This document shows positions 10,363 to 22,337 of a stretch of 64,000 nucleotides of DNA, in pieces. The notes under the pieces are model-generated. The model was not told the origin of the DNA, ran no database searches, and saw only the letters and a program-made list of their open reading frames with translations. The stretch covers positions 235,626,292-235,690,291 of the forward strand of contig CM042687.1 of assembly GCA_023614405.1 (NCBI GenBank), read 5' to 3'. A program made the position numbers and the translations under genes. Each line of letters opens with the position of its first letter. The stretch's first letter is position 1. Source of the DNA: Avena insularis. Its lineage: Eukaryota; Streptophyta; Magnoliopsida; Poales; Poaceae.

Positions 10363-13300
10363 CGATAATCTTAACCCGAGATTCCAAAGGTAGGAAAAGA
10401 GACAGAGAGAGAAAGAGACAAGGCCATTCTAAGGATAAGAGGGAAACACACTAAACAATACACAGAGTATCTCATGGCCAACTCATGGAGGGAGTGTTTA
10501 GAAACAACTCTGAGATGATGAACATGAAACACATCAAGGTGACTGAGGAAACAAGAGGAGAAGGTTTCAAGTTGTTAGATAGATGGTCTTCATAAGGATT
10601 AAGACCATGGAGATTACAGAAGGGTGTAAGCTTGTGAAAAGGAACAATTCAACAGAAAGAACATGACCAAAGACTTCGATAGGGAACCTCTACTAAATAG
10701 CTTAAGTAGAGATTTTAGGCTACAAAGATATGGATCAACAAACCAAGCGGTTGAACTACTTTTGAAACAGAAGGGTCACTCTTTCATTCAACAGAAGGTC
10801 AAGACAGAAAGGTGTTTTGTGGAGAGGACTCTTAAGAGCCACAAGGTAACATGTAACAAGAGAAACTTTTGATTACCAAAATCAAATTCACTCTTGAAAC
10901 ATGGCTGAGAAAACGAAGGAAACTCTTTATTCATCCAGGTCTACCAAAATCCTTGCCAACGATAGTGATATCACGTTACACCACTGAGATGAGTAGTTAA
11001 GAAGATTCCTGATGGAACGAGAAGAAAGAAACTTCGTTCTCAGACTTCATTTACTTGGCACAACCATTGCCAACATAAGAGGGTCTGGAGGATCGACCGA
11101 GAGACATTTAGCAACACTACTTTAGATGTTATCCTTGATGTTTAAGAAATCAGACATCAAGTAAAGGTCAGACTTCGGATACAAGGAAACCATAAGCACA
11201 ACTCCTATAATTAATTATAGAACAAGCCTCATGAAGAGTGGTTGTTATTGTTGATTCAAGAGAATATGACAAAAGGTCTTTCCGGCTAAATGTGTCAACC
11301 ATTACATCAATCTTGCCAGATTTACAAAGAGACCTATGTCAAAACCTTGAGGAACACCAACCATCATTGCTGCTTAAGATTCAGCTCTGGTCAGGTGAGA
11401 TGATACTTCAGACTCGGCATGTCTGAATGGAAAGTCTGCAACATTTACCACAAAGATAAAGTTACTAGAGTCTCAAGATATGGACTATAGTGTAAAGCTT
11501 CCAAAAGATGAGCTAGATTGCTAGACCCATGCATTAGCAACTTGTGGAGAGACAGTGACACACACATAAAGTACTAACATTAAAACACACATATGTCCTT
11601 AAGGAAAGGAAAATAACTCTTCTCGAATCCACGGTGACATGTTTCAACAACTGCACATGAACTAGAGAGGGTCAATTCTAACATCCAGAACACATACTTC
11701 GAGATAACACGAAGATGGTCCTCGAAATTTTCCAACATTAATGCCAATTGTTCCATACGAATCTTGTCTAGTATGAGGAAGATAAGAATGTCATTGATGG
11801 GATCAACAACAAACTTATCTAAACACTCCAAGAAGATGGACTCATATGTTGCATGAACAAGACAAAAATACTGGTCAGATCAAAGGACACGAAGATGTAC
11901 TCAAGTGAAACATCACAAGTAGAAACATCATCAAGATAATCCTTGGGACTGAGTTTGATTTGATGATAACCCAAATCAAATAAAAGGTGGGGAAGATAAC
12001 ATATCCACGAAGGAAATATTATCATTCTTCAACATGAACAAAACTAGACATCCCTTTAAGAAGGAATAGAGTTAATTAGAACTTTTGTCTTACAACTCTC
12101 CAAGTTGTTGTTTAAGCTCAACCAACTAGTTCAGGGGTATCCAATGCGGATCCTTGGAGAAAAGAGCAGTTCAGAGAACTTGCTTGCTCAAGGACTTGAC
12201 ATCATGGTCATGTGGCAACATGGCGATACTTCTAGTAGACGTCTAGAATATCACGAACCACCGATATGTCACTTAGTTCGAGAGGAAACTTGCTTGGTAA
12301 GGCAAGAAGACATAGTTTCAGAGTTTTGGCACAAGCCTAACTCTTCAACTGAAGAGAGTGCACCAGAATAACGGACTTGGTAGCACAATCAAACTTTGCT
12401 TAGTGATAGGGTTAACCAATCACGCTAAGAATGACACAAATGTCCTTGGAGTTCAGAACAATAATAATTGCTAAGAATCTCAAATGGCCACATCATTACG
12501 CACACGCATCACTCACGAGCACGAAAGCTTGAGGAATGGTGGGTAAATATGTGTAAGAGCATCACTTCATTAAGGGGTCATGAAACTTAACACGACCTCT
12601 TAGTATCAAAGAGTGTGACACTTTAAGGTAGAACAGACAGGAGCTAAATACCACTTCTTGATCTGCGGATTACAACACTTTGACCTGGTCCTAGATACGA
12701 CGAGGTACTAGAGTTTGTTTCTCCTGACATCCCGAAATGGGTTGTCTTAACGGACCACAAGAGTATCTTACATCGGAAGACACCGATGCACATTACTACT
12801 GGGCTACCAAATGGTAGACAAAGGTCAGAAAACAACAAGGGGAAAAGAACATGCTCAGGATAGAATCCCGAGATGTGGATGCACAGATTAACAATCTTCC
12901 GAAAACCGATGCAAGAAAAGGTAAGGTGTGGCAGAGTCACGAGGGTAGATGTGAGACTCTCGAGGAGTACTCTTGTCGTGATCTATTTGATTCCATTAAA
13001 CAACATCTGCCATAGAATGTGGTAGGGCAAGTCCTTAATTCTCACAATTCAATCGCGACAATAACCACAATCTTGAAGGCTAGAATGGTAATACCAGCCA
13101 TCCTGGGGTAATGTGGGAACATTAACGACAGGGGTCAAAAGAATGGATCTTGGGTTAAAGGTCAGCTTCATGTACAAGATTCACAACACAGGAATCCAGC
13201 ACAATAGGGGTTCTTAGGTTCAAGTCCAAGGGTTAAAGCGCAAAGGAAGGAATAACTATTACTTGAGTGACTTAGTGTGCACTACAAGGTAGTAACCACG

Positions 13301-13764
13301 AGGTAGCTTCCAATAGAAGAAACGACTTATGAAGTACCCAACAAACAAAAAGGAGGCACACAAGGCAAAAGGAAACCTCGAAGCCTAGAACAGAACACTA
13401 TGGATCCAACAATATGATATTGCGGGTCCAGAAGGCAGAGAGATCATGATGGAAAGGAATCTCTCAGATGAAGAAGAGCAAGGGGGAACAAGGAATTCAC
13501 AACACACACAACTCTAGAGAACTTAACACTAGGTCAACTGGCTTAGAAACGAAATGCCAAGAAGGCACCTAAGCTTTGAAAAACTAGAAGAGATATCAAA
13601 ACTTTTCAAATATCAACACCAGATAAGATAACCCTGAGTTAGAACGAAACTGGATAAGGAGAAAAAGAAGCATACTAGAGTTTTCGCAAATACTTTTCAG
13701 CTTTTAAAATAGTTGTCACAAACACTAGACTCAACATCGACAATAGCAAGGTTTTCCTACGGTT
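10363..13764 (-). pseudogene. Decayed interior of element G, with reverse transcriptase remnant
   Basis: Only RT is recognisable. At 11819-12025 the minus strand shows LGYHQIKLSPKDY, matching the gypsy palm motif (usually SGYHQI). At 11580-11831 it shows DKFVVDPINDILIF in place of the usual catalytic box, followed by EDHLRVISKYVFW. The YxDD box is therefore lost (IND). No convincing gag, protease or integrase can be read in 10363-11579 or 12026-13764; plus-strand ORFs there are chance frames. An interior of 3.4 kb is too short for a full gag-pol, so sequence has been lost as well as mutated. The element must have moved with proteins from relatives, or decayed after insertion. Confidence 0.65.
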
Positions 13765-13782
13765 GGTACTGCTCTGATACCA
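13765..13782 (-). other. Primer binding site of element G
   Basis: Minus strand TGGTATCAGAGCAGTACC, complementary to the 3' end of initiator tRNA-Met, with a 5-nt spacer to the right LTR. This gives the element's direction. It is not a tRNA gene. Confidence 0.9.
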
Positions 13783-13787
13783 AGACC

Positions 13788-16700
13788 TGTGACACCCCTA
13801 GGATCAGGGCTAAACAAATCCCAGACCTCCGTCTGACATAAGCTTAACCTTGAGCTCGAGAATATCCAGTGAAGAATCGATAACATAATAGTGACCCTAT
13901 GACACAAAAATTATTACTGCAAACTCATAATTGAGCAAGAACCAAATTATTACAAGCAGAGGTCACTAACCACAAACATCAAACAACAGAAGGCAAATTA
14001 TGCTATTAAGTATAGCAAACTTAACAAATGTCCTAAGAGGCCTGAAGCATAACGATGACGTCCCAGCCCATAGATTCCAGGTTGCCGGCCGGGAACCCCA
14101 AGCTACTCGTCGGTGTCGATGTAGTACCAAACTGATCTCTAGGGAACACTTACTCTGCCAAAAGTATCAACAAAGCAAGGGTGAGTGCAGGGTGTACTCC
14201 GCAAGACTTATGGCTAGTGGAGTTGTTTTGCATAAAGCCATTTTTGTTTATAAGCAAGAGAGGGAGAAGAATCTCGTCTATTCAGAGTATTTTAAAAGGG
14301 GATAAGAGAGCGACATCTCCAAAATATTGATCATCATCTTTTGATATCCACCAAAACATCATCATCTGAACTCTAACTAGGATCACCCCCTCGTACCCAT
14401 GAGGAAGCATCCTTAAGCACACGTTGATCTGCCAAGTTTTACGATTAGGTTTTAGTTCTCCATGATCTTAGAATCTGGTCACCAAGCGTTCATAACTGTG
14501 AACACGGCTTTTCGAAAAGATTATTACCCTGCAGGGGTGTACAACTTTACCCACACGTACTAACCTTGTGTTAATGCCAGAATGATTAGCCCTCTTCCTT
14601 GGAAGGCCGGCAGAGGGTGGTTAGACACGACCTTTACCTTGCTTTCGCCGAGACCATGAGTCAGGCAATAAGTATGGTTCCGCCGTAACGGGTCAAATCC
14701 TGAAGCCGGTACTTAAAGATGTGAGGCGAGGTTGGTTTACCAGGGACGCCATCTACCCTAAGCAACCCCAGCCACGCTTACCTGCCTGTTATGAATGCAC
14801 CTGCACCCAGCAAATCTTTCAAAAGGTTTTCTATGCATAGGTCGAATGGAACGCCCGAACTATGTGACTCATGGAATCTACTAGGCAAGTTAGTTACTCT
14901 TGAGGTTTTCCAGGCCCCGTGTGGTTGTACGCTCGTCTCGGTTCCAAAGGCAAGAACTCATTTCCTAGTGGTGGCGAGCATGGGACTACAAAAACCACAT
15001 CCCACCGTGGACTCCCATACAAGCCTTAGCATGTTTAATCTCATATCACCTCTGATCCCATCTCATCATGTTCTCATGTCATACTAGATTCTCTGCATCT
15101 GATACATCATATGGATGAACCAGCACTAACAACTATGCATGGCTAAGCAGAACACAGATGATAGTTGTAGCAGTGCACACAAGCCAAACCTAGTTATGCT
15201 AGGAGCAGTGGATCAGGTAATATAAGCTCAAAGGGAGTATGCAATAGATAGGATAATCTATCTATCGATAAAATACCATAGTAGAATCATATGCATCATG
15301 GCAGAATTGAAATGCTTTCGAAATCATAGGATTATATCATGGTGGGGCTATGCTTGCCTTTGCCAGTTGATAACAGATAAGTAGATCTTCGGGAACCTTG
15401 TACTTGACTTGATTAAAGTTGGTCAAGTATTGTTCGTCAATCTGCGACCTTCGATGGTGTGGTCCTCGGTCTTCGATCTTGATCTCGTATTCTACCGGGA
15501 AGAAACAAACACCAAAAATAAAGGGAAAACAATCAACACATGGCATCAATACAATTCTAAAACAAGAATGATGATATTACAAGTTGATTAGTATTGTAAT
15601 GTAACCCTAAAGCATGCTCGACAACTTAATCGGGGTTCCGAGGGGTGAAAACCCTAACTCGGGGAAACTCCAGATGTGTATGAGAGGGGTTACTATGTTG
15701 TTCTAATTAAAATTGTCATTTAAGTTGTTTAACAATGCATGATTATATCTTAAAGAGGTAGAGCTCATTTTTCTGAACATTTTGATATATTATATGTATT
15801 TTTCTGACTTATAAATATTTAGATACTGAATTTACAAGTTTATAACAATTTCTGGAAGTATTTAAATCATTTGAAATTATTTAATGCGTCACTATGACAC
15901 GAGGCTGATGTCAGCACAGCTAGCTAATACTTTTTGCACCGGGGCAGAGCCTACCCACGGTGTCTGACGGGTGGGGCTGGTGCCACGTCATCATGCAACG
16001 CGGGCAACGCTTGCGCAGTGCTGACGAGGGCGCCACGTCGGCATGGCCGTTGACCGGCGGACGGTGGCCGGAGATGGCGTTCCAAGCCATACCAGCATGT
16101 GTGACCAGGCCCGTTAGAACAAGCGAGGCAGGGAGAACCATTTAGGGGCAGCGCCGCTGCGGGATGACCACCGGAGCATGGCCGGCAACAGCGAACGGCG
16201 GCGACGGCAGGTGCATGACGCAGGAGCGACTGAGAGCAGGAGGGAGAGAAAGGAGGGGTCCAGGAGGACCATGAGCTCACCTAGAGCGCAGAGAAGGGGT
16301 CAGCTCGGGGAGGCGTGGTCAGGAGAGGACGAACGGGAGCAAGGGAGAGAGAGGAAAGTGGATAGGGAGGGAGGAAGACGTAGAGGGGTGGCCTCCTTAT
16401 CCTCTCGCAGACGCAGAACGGCGGCAGCGTGAATCACTGCGTGCGTGGACAACGGGAGTGCCGACAGCGAGTTGTTCGCCGTCGTCAACGAAGACGACGA
16501 GCGGAACAGACCAAAGCGGTATTGGGCCATGTGGGCTGACTTGGGCCGCGGGCAGGCTATGGAGAAGCAAGCAAAACGGGATGCGCGGTGCGGCGCTGAG
16601 CGGCAGGAAAGGGAAGAGGGAAGACGGGCCGGCCTGGGGAGATGGGTTGCTCATTTTTTTCTGTATTTCTTTTTCCAATTAGTTTTCTGTTTTCTGTTTG

Positions 16701-16976
16701 TATTTCCATTTCAAATTCTGTTTTGAACCATTTGAAAAAATACCAGAGAGATTTGTGTATTTATTTAAAATACTATGGGGCCCCTTTTACTTAGTTTGGG
16801 CTCCATATATTTTGGTGGTTATCAAAATATTCAAAACATTTTGAATTGATTTGAGAGGGAGAATTAGGGTTTTTAGGGTTTGCATTTTATTTTCTTTGCA
16901 TGCAATTTTAAGAGATGATGCTAATGAATTATCAAACAAACCCTAAATAATGATTTACTATAAATGGGGTGTTACA
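13788..16976 (-). repeat. Right (5') LTR of element G, 3,189 bp
   Basis: Same ends as the left LTR. It has a single TCAGGAG at 16319-16325 where the left LTR has two copies flanking 207 bp, the signature of a deletion between short direct repeats. A small extra stretch near 15985-16000 and scattered substitutions also differ. No gene is supported inside it. Confidence 0.93.
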
Positions 16977-16981
16977 ATGTT

Positions 16982-18235
16982 GGACCAGCACAAGATATAC
17001 GAGCGAATGGATTCACCTGTACATTGAGTGCAGGCCTGCAGTTCCTCGATCGAGGCTGGCCTCTTGCTGGTGCCCTTAAAGTTTTGGATGAAACTATACG
17101 CCAGCTCCTCCCAGCTTTTGATGGAGCCTGAGGACAGGCTGCTGAGCTAGATCCGGGTTGCGCCTGTCAGCTGCAGCTGAAGGCATTGCAGGGTGGTGTT
17201 CTTGTTGCCACCGTGCAGCTTGACGGACGAGAGGTGGTCGCTGAGCCAGGCCTTCGGATCCTGCGTGCCATCGAACTTCGGAGTGTCCAAAGGAAGCTTG
17301 AAATTTTTCGGCATACGCGTGCACCGAACAGATCTGCTGAAGCATCGAGCTCCGCACAGTTCTTCGTCGTCATCCTCTTCAGATTCGGTTGAGCACGCGC
17401 ATTTGGCGCGTGCCTTGTCGACCTTGCGCTGGGCAAGGTCGTTTCGAGCATCGTAGTTGCGGCTGCGATGTCTTGGGCTCTTGCGTCGTCGAGGTAGATC
17501 GTGTTCATCTTCCTCTTTGTCGGATGAGGGAGTGGGGCTACGGTTCAATCTGACTGTAGCCTTTTTCTTTGGCTCCGTAGGAGCTTCTTCGTGGAGCGCA
17601 GCTCCGACTAGTCCGAGTCCGGCTAGCACAGACTTGTGCATGGCACTCTTCGGGTCCCCCACCGGAGGTGGATGGGACGCAAGGTACATGGTGGATGCCA
17701 TGATCGTAGCCTGCGGCTTCTTCGGTATGACGTTGCTGTTGACGTCCATCTCCATGAAGGACGTGTTGAGGGTTTTGGTCACCTCACGTCTCACGGCGGG
17801 GTCCATGTTATCTGTGCGAGAGCGATGTTTGTTGGCATGATTGCCGTGCGATCTGGAGCCACCAGCGGCGGAGAGCGTAGCTCGCCGCGCGCTAGACTCC
17901 GAAGCTGCTTGCTTGCGTTTGTCGATTTCCTCCTGCAGTTTTACCTACCTATTGTGCTCGCTGATGAGGAGGACGTGGTATGAAATCAGCAAATCCCGTG
18001 AAGAATTCACAGGTAGGATCTTTTTGCCCACCACAACTTTGCGTGCCTGGCGCCAGCCATCCTCGTTGAGGTTGATCCTCAAATAGGCGGCAGTGTAGCC
18101 CTCGTTGGGCTGGAGGGCCGGTTGCCCTTCGTTTCCTCCGTTCCCAGCCTGCGGGTTGGGCGGTAGATTTGGTGGTGGGCTGGGATCAGTCGAATTTGGC
18201 GGTACTTCCGTTTCACCATGGATGACCATGGGGCA
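16982..18235 (-). pseudogene. Gag of element A, N-terminal half
   Basis: The frame begins with a Pro/Asn-rich segment after MVIHGETEVPP (about 18235). It runs through a charged coiled stretch and then the capsid: DTPKFDGTQDPKAWLSDHL, VKLHGGNKNTTLQCLQLQL and SWEELAYSFIQNF (minus strand, down to about 17050). It breaks at the ATGTT target of element G and continues at 6963. This capsid pattern (YDGTxDPxxWL, then ARxWL) is that of Tat-lineage Gag. A stop near 17945 and another before the capsid mean that the copy is dead. The leader upstream, 18236-18595, has an open frame (18079-18636) whose start lies in the LTR; its coding status is unclear. Confidence 0.8.
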
Positions 18236-18595
18236 TTGGTAGAGCCTGCAGACTGGATCGCTGCTGGCGCAACTTTGAATCCGGAACCGTAGGTTCCTTC
18301 GTCTGATGGAGGGCCACACAAATCTGAGTTGCAGATGCTGCTGTCATAGGAATCATATGTTAGCGTCATCGTGCGTAGCACGCCAATGGGCGGGACCCAC
18401 GAAGCAGGCCGGATGGATGGCGATGACGCCCGTTCTAGGAGGCGGAGGGTGCCGGTTTGCCCCACCTGGAAGCAGAAGCTCCCAGACAGAATCTTGAGCC
18501 TGTCGCCTACGGGCTCGAAATCCTTCTTCGTGGCTGGCGAGTGGGCGGTGAAGTCTAAAGTGCCGAAGAGGAGGTGGCTCTCCGTTGCCCCCGCT

Positions 18596-18612
18596 TCCCA
18601 CAGACGGCGCCA
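18596..18612 (-). other. Primer binding site of element A
   Basis: Minus strand TGGCGCCGTCTGTGGGA, two nucleotides inside the LTR end. A TGGCGCC start is typical of Tat-lineage elements. Confidence 0.85.
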
Positions 18613-18614
18613 AT

Positions 18615-19102
18615 TGATGAGGTTTAATCTCGTCAATGCCCATTGTTATGAGCTTGGGTTTTGGAGAAGATGGGGATGCTGGAGATCGTGGAATGGTTAG
18701 CAAACAATCAACACTGGGACACAAAGTTTACCCAGGTTTAGGCCCCCGGAGGGAAAACCCTACTCCTGCTTGTCTGCTCTTGATTACGGTGGAACCGAAA
18801 GTTACAGGGGTGCGCAGATGCAATCTGGCGTGGAGGTGTGTATGCAGTGAGAGGTGCCCTCCTCGATGTTCCCTCGTAGCCTCCATGTAGATAGGCAGGT
18901 CCCGGGTGTAGGTCGAGTCGGTTACAGATTAGGGTTTGCCCTTTGAAATTCTATCTACTCTAGTCTTGTTCTCCAAGCATCTAAAGGCGTCATGGGCTTG
19001 GGCCACCCGGAACCTCCGTAGGCCGCATATCTTGCAGTGGGCCTTCCTTCAGGATGGACTAGGTATGCTGATGGTGTGTACCCGTGGGGTATAACCATAT
19101 CA
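18615..19102 (-). repeat. 5' LTR of element A, 488 bp
   Basis: On the plus strand it starts TGATGAGG and ends ATATCA. Read on the minus strand it begins TGATATGGTTATACCCC, closely like the start of the element E LTR (TGATGGGGATCGCC, then GGGTATACC). It ends next to the PBS. The partner LTR is outside the window. Confidence 0.8.
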
Positions 19103-19337
19103 GCGGCTGTCGGATCTGGAAGCGTTCCAAGGGCCAGCACTTTGCACGTAAGCCTTGCTTCCACCCATGTCGGAGTGGGGGCTACCCTGAAAAGAGGGCA
19201 CGTCCTTACTCGGATGCTTAGCGGTCAGAGCCTTGGCTCTGTCAAGCGGTTTGCCTTGGACTAGAACATTGCAGGCGACCAAGAGGCAAGCTTGGGTTCT
19301 GGTCAGCAGCTGCAGTTGGGCCCCAAGACTGTTTTTA

Positions 19338-21042
19338 GATGACCCAGCAGGCCATCGCACTTATGGCCCAAGCAAATCGAGTGAATGAGGTACGCGTTTG
19401 CATTACTCTTTTGTGTTCTGAGTATTTTCATATCCATATGTATTCCATAATCCCCGAGGTTACTGCCGAGTAAGGGACTTACTCGGCTGTAAGCTATTAG
19501 GTAAAGCATGTCTCTTCCACCTTCTTGCCAAGATCTTATGCTGGAACTTCGATCCTTAGCCCTTGAGGTTACTACCGAGTAACGCAGTTACTCGGCTATA
19601 AGCTCAAAACTTGAACATATTTCTTTTTTACTTTCTACCGGGATAGAATCACTTGACCTACTGAGCATTCTCTAATTAACTATCTTTCCTGCAGCTCACG
19701 CACAATCAACATACCAAGGTACACCAAGCTCTGCTATGGGAGTATCAAAAACTCGAGGCTGCTCATCAGAACCTGAAGGTTGAGGCTCAGGGCCAAGGTA
19801 TATTCTCTTACTCGGGTTGCTTCCTACTGACCAGTCTTTTTTATTTTGTTATCTTGACTTCTTCTTGTTATTCTTTCCACAACTTCTGCCCAATCCACCA
19901 TCGACACGTTGCACAAGAAAATCAGTGACGCTAAAAGTTATGCCCTTTTCCTTAGGATTTTGTAGCTCTCCAGCATTTGTGTTTCCTTTATTCTTCCGTT
20001 TTTGTCTTAGCTGTGCCGAGATATGTTTGCCGGTATTGATGAAACACGCTTTCCGAATAAGCAGGTCAGCACCAGGCCGAGCTCCATAAGGAGCGAGACA
20101 AGGTTACTCGGCTTAAACAGCAGATGGCAGACATGGAGCAGAAGCACAAGTCCAAGTTGGAGGGTCTATGCCAAGAGCTTGCCGAGAAAGATGGGAAATA
20201 TGCTGCCAGATCTGAGAAGACAAATCAGTTGCTCAAGGAGGCCGAATTAAAGGTGGAGTCGGCTCACCAGAACTTAGATGCCCTTTAGGCCAAGGCGAAG
20301 ATCTGGCAGACCAAACTTGGCATGATTAACTCTTTCATCGGTAGTGAGTCCTTACCCTTTTCACTGTGCTCTTGTCCTTAGTTTTTATCTCTTTCGCTAT
20401 TTTTTGATGATTCCCTTTCTTTTTACAGAGAACTTTCCTGAGTCCGACATGTGTGCCTTGAGAGAAATGAAGAAAGTCTGATCCAAGTCTGGCGGCCCAG
20501 CAGACGGCGAAGTTACCATTGACGAGCATCTGTCTGCCCTCACGGAGCGCGTGACCACGTTGAAGTCATGTGGTGTCGACTTACTTAAGTCAGCCATCCA
20601 TGCATTCAGGGCTCTCTGGCCGGATGAACACTCGCCTGCGCTTGTTGAACCCCTGGCTTCTAAGCTCTTACTCGCCGAGGAAAGGCTTGATGAGTGGCAC
20701 GAGTCAGCTAGCTGTGTTGCTACCAACAAGGCCTTGGCCTTCGTGCTCTATTGGTATGAGGGCATCAATCTTGATGTTCTTCAGCACATGAGGGCCTTCG
20801 TGATCTCTTGGTATGAGGACATCAATCTTGATGTTCTTCAGCACATGAGGGCCTACGAAATGGTGGAGTATGCTCTGGTGCATGCCTGGTGCGATGGGCC
20901 AAGCTTTCTCGATGCCGCCGAGCCTTCTACCAAGACCGCCGAAGATGTGACAAACTCAGCCGACGTACATGACTCAGCATACCCTGATGATGCTCCTAGC
21001 TCCAAGCCCATCGATGCTCCTTCAATTCCAGCTGCCTCTTAG
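19338..21042 (+). pseudogene. Antisense coiled-coil gene of element D (spliced)
   Basis: Exons inferred from splice sites and frame: about 19338-19389 (MTQQAIALMAQANRVNE), 19694-19796, about 20065-20340 and 20429-21042. Acceptors include TTTCCTGCAG and TTTTTACAG; donors include GGTATATTC and GGTAGTGAG. The third exon is a coiled coil (KVTRLKQQMADMEQKHKSKL). The last exon has a globular part with LLAEERLDEWHESAS and an acidic, Ser/Pro-rich tail ending IPAAS. Stops occur near 20287 and 20479. It runs towards the end of D's own pol, which is on the other strand. The earlier exons would lie left of element A. Function unknown. Confidence 0.6.
20736..20849 (+). repeat. 57-bp in-frame tandem duplication in the antisense gene of D
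   Basis: Two copies, 20736-20792 and 20793-20849, encode FVLYWYEGINLDVLQHMRA and FVISWYEDINLDVLQHMRA. The unit is 19 codons, so the frame is kept. Confidence 0.9.
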
Positions 21043-21548
21043 GCTGGTTAAGGAAAAACACTTGAGTCTCATGAGGTCCCCGGTATGCCGGGTGCATATG
21101 TAAGAAATACTGCAGCTCTTTTGGGTGTGTGCCTTTGTGAAGGCTTAAACTTTTATTCTGGATTAAATGCGAATCACTCTGGGGCAAGTCCCCGAGTTTC
21201 ATTTGTCGTTTTCCTTATTCTTGAATTTGTCTCTTGTCTACCTTTTTTTTGGCGTTCGACATTAGAGTCTCAAAGTTCTAAGGATTAAGTTATCGGTATG
21301 AAACTAGGCAACTTGACCTAGGGTCATCCGATATATAAGCCGACACATCCTGCAATGGGTTACTTATAAGTATACATAGGGTCGCCTCGCGTTTTTTTCT
21401 TTGCTTATCCGCTGTTCATGTTTACTCATCCTTGGTCTTTTTCTCTTGCTTGCCATGAAGTCGTGCTTTCGGACAACAACATAGTCGAAGAGTTGACCTC
21501 ATACGTGTATACATTACTAATCCGAGATAAGTTTAGGAGATAACGCCA
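21043..21548. other. Spacer between antisense gene and pol of element D, left part
   Basis: About 500 bases with no supported gene. It continues across element B at 34784-34917 to the pol stop of D. It is AT-rich in places and would be the 3' untranslated zone of two convergent transcripts. Confidence 0.6.
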
Positions 21549-21553
21549 ACCAA

Positions 21554-22084
21554 TGTTGGGGATATGCTATATGGGTATCCTCATCATGTCTCTTATCCGA
21601 CTAACCCGGGTGGCCCATAGTCGGTAGCATGGCTCTTCTGCTGGGCGCAGCTTAGGTGGATCCAGAAGGGAGGCCCATGCCGGATAAAGGAAGGCTACGG
21701 TAGGAGTCACCAGCGTACCCGGAGCCTTGGAGTGCAAGATAAACAAGACTAGTGATAGACGGTGTAGGACTCTGTAACCTGTCCGGCTAGGACTTTTCCC
21801 TATAACCCTAGGATCTGGTGACTATATAAGTCAGGCCTATGGGAGCGTTTAGGGCACAACTTAGTACAGATTCATATAACCTCGCACAACGAACCTATCT
21901 CTGTAACTCGGTGTATTGCCCTTATAGTGATTTATAGCAGGAGTAGGATTCCGCCACCGTCGTGGGATCTGAACCTGGGTAAGTTTTGGTACCTCGTACC
22001 CGTCAACCGTCCGCCTTACCCCACGTCTCTAAACACGCACTGTGAGGACCCCTCCATGGCGTACTCGTCGGCAATACCACGACA
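21554..22084 (+). repeat. 5' LTR of element B, 531 bp
   Basis: Starts TGTTGGGGATATGC and ends CCACGACA. TATATAAG at 21833-21840 is a good TATA box for the element transcript. The last 29 bases contain the ATG (22056) of the gag reading frame. Confidence 0.95.
21833..21840 (+). promoter_or_regulatory. TATA box in 5' LTR of element B
   Basis: TATATAAG. The same box is at 34517-34524 in the 3' LTR and at 51679-51686 in element C. Confidence 0.6.
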
Positions 22085-22103
22085 GTTGGCGCCCACCGTG
22101 GGG
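22085..22103 (+). other. Primer binding site of element B
   Basis: GTTGGCGCCCACCGTGGGG directly after the LTR. The TTGGCGCC core is the Tat-type PBS. It is also coding in the gag frame that starts in the LTR. Confidence 0.85.
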
Positions 22104-22337
22104 CAAGAGGCTCTCCAGGCTCTTCAGCGGGCGAGGACCAGGATCTTCGTAGGAATCGGCGAAACCGTAGCCATCGGCGGTGTTCTCTTCTCCGGCAACG
22201 TTCTGATCGTCCCCCCTGACGAGTTCTGGATCCCGGCGAAGACGAACCCTACGCGGTGTTCGATCGTTCCTATCAGAGACATCCACCTATTCATTGGCGA
22301 AACCGACTCGGGCACTAATTCCCTGGGAGTCGGAAAA

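Larger units (their letters stand above)
6964..16976 (-). mobile_element. Element G: gypsy retrotransposon with 3.2-3.4-kb LTRs, inserted in gag of element A
   Basis: Left LTR 6964-10347 and right LTR 13788-16976 both start TGTGACACCCC and end GGGGTGTTACA. They are flanked by the perfect 5-bp duplication ATGTT (6959-6963 and 16977-16981). A tRNA-Met-type PBS (TGGTATCAGAGCAGTACC, minus strand) lies 5 nt inside the right LTR and a purine tract lies next to the left LTR, so the element is read on the minus strand. The interior is only 3,440 bp with a degenerate RT. Very long LTRs with these ends resemble the Tekay/Del chromovirus clade; that clade name is inference. Removing G rejoins the gag frame of element A. 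Confidence 0.93.
6959..16981. repeat. Target site duplication ATGTT of element G
   Basis: ATGTT at 6959-6963 immediately before TGTGACACC and again at 16977-16981 immediately after GTGTTACA. This proves that G entered as one unit and dates it after element A. Confidence 0.95.
1..19102 (-). mobile_element. Element A: Tat-lineage Ty3/gypsy retrotransposon (left end outside window)
   Basis: Minus-strand element whose 5' LTR, primer binding site, gag and pol are read from right to left. Order from the right: LTR 18615-19102, PBS 18596-18612, gag 18235-16982, then an insertion (element G), the rest of gag 6963-6265, protease, RT, RNase H and integrase down to 2256, then an antisense gene on the plus strand (1-897 and 1130-1928). 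The 3' LTR lies beyond position 1. The integrase-last order defines Ty3/gypsy; the PBS beginning TGGCGCC and the opposite-strand gene downstream of pol are Tat-lineage traits. Pol carries several stops, so this copy is not autonomous. The 5 bases to its right are GCGGC (19103-19107); the partner duplication cannot be seen. Confidence 0.9.

Noticed and set aside
13765..13782. tRNA gene fragment at the tRNA-Met-like match (also 45609-45620)
   Set aside because: Only the terminal bases of the tRNA match and they sit next to an LTR; these are primer binding sites.
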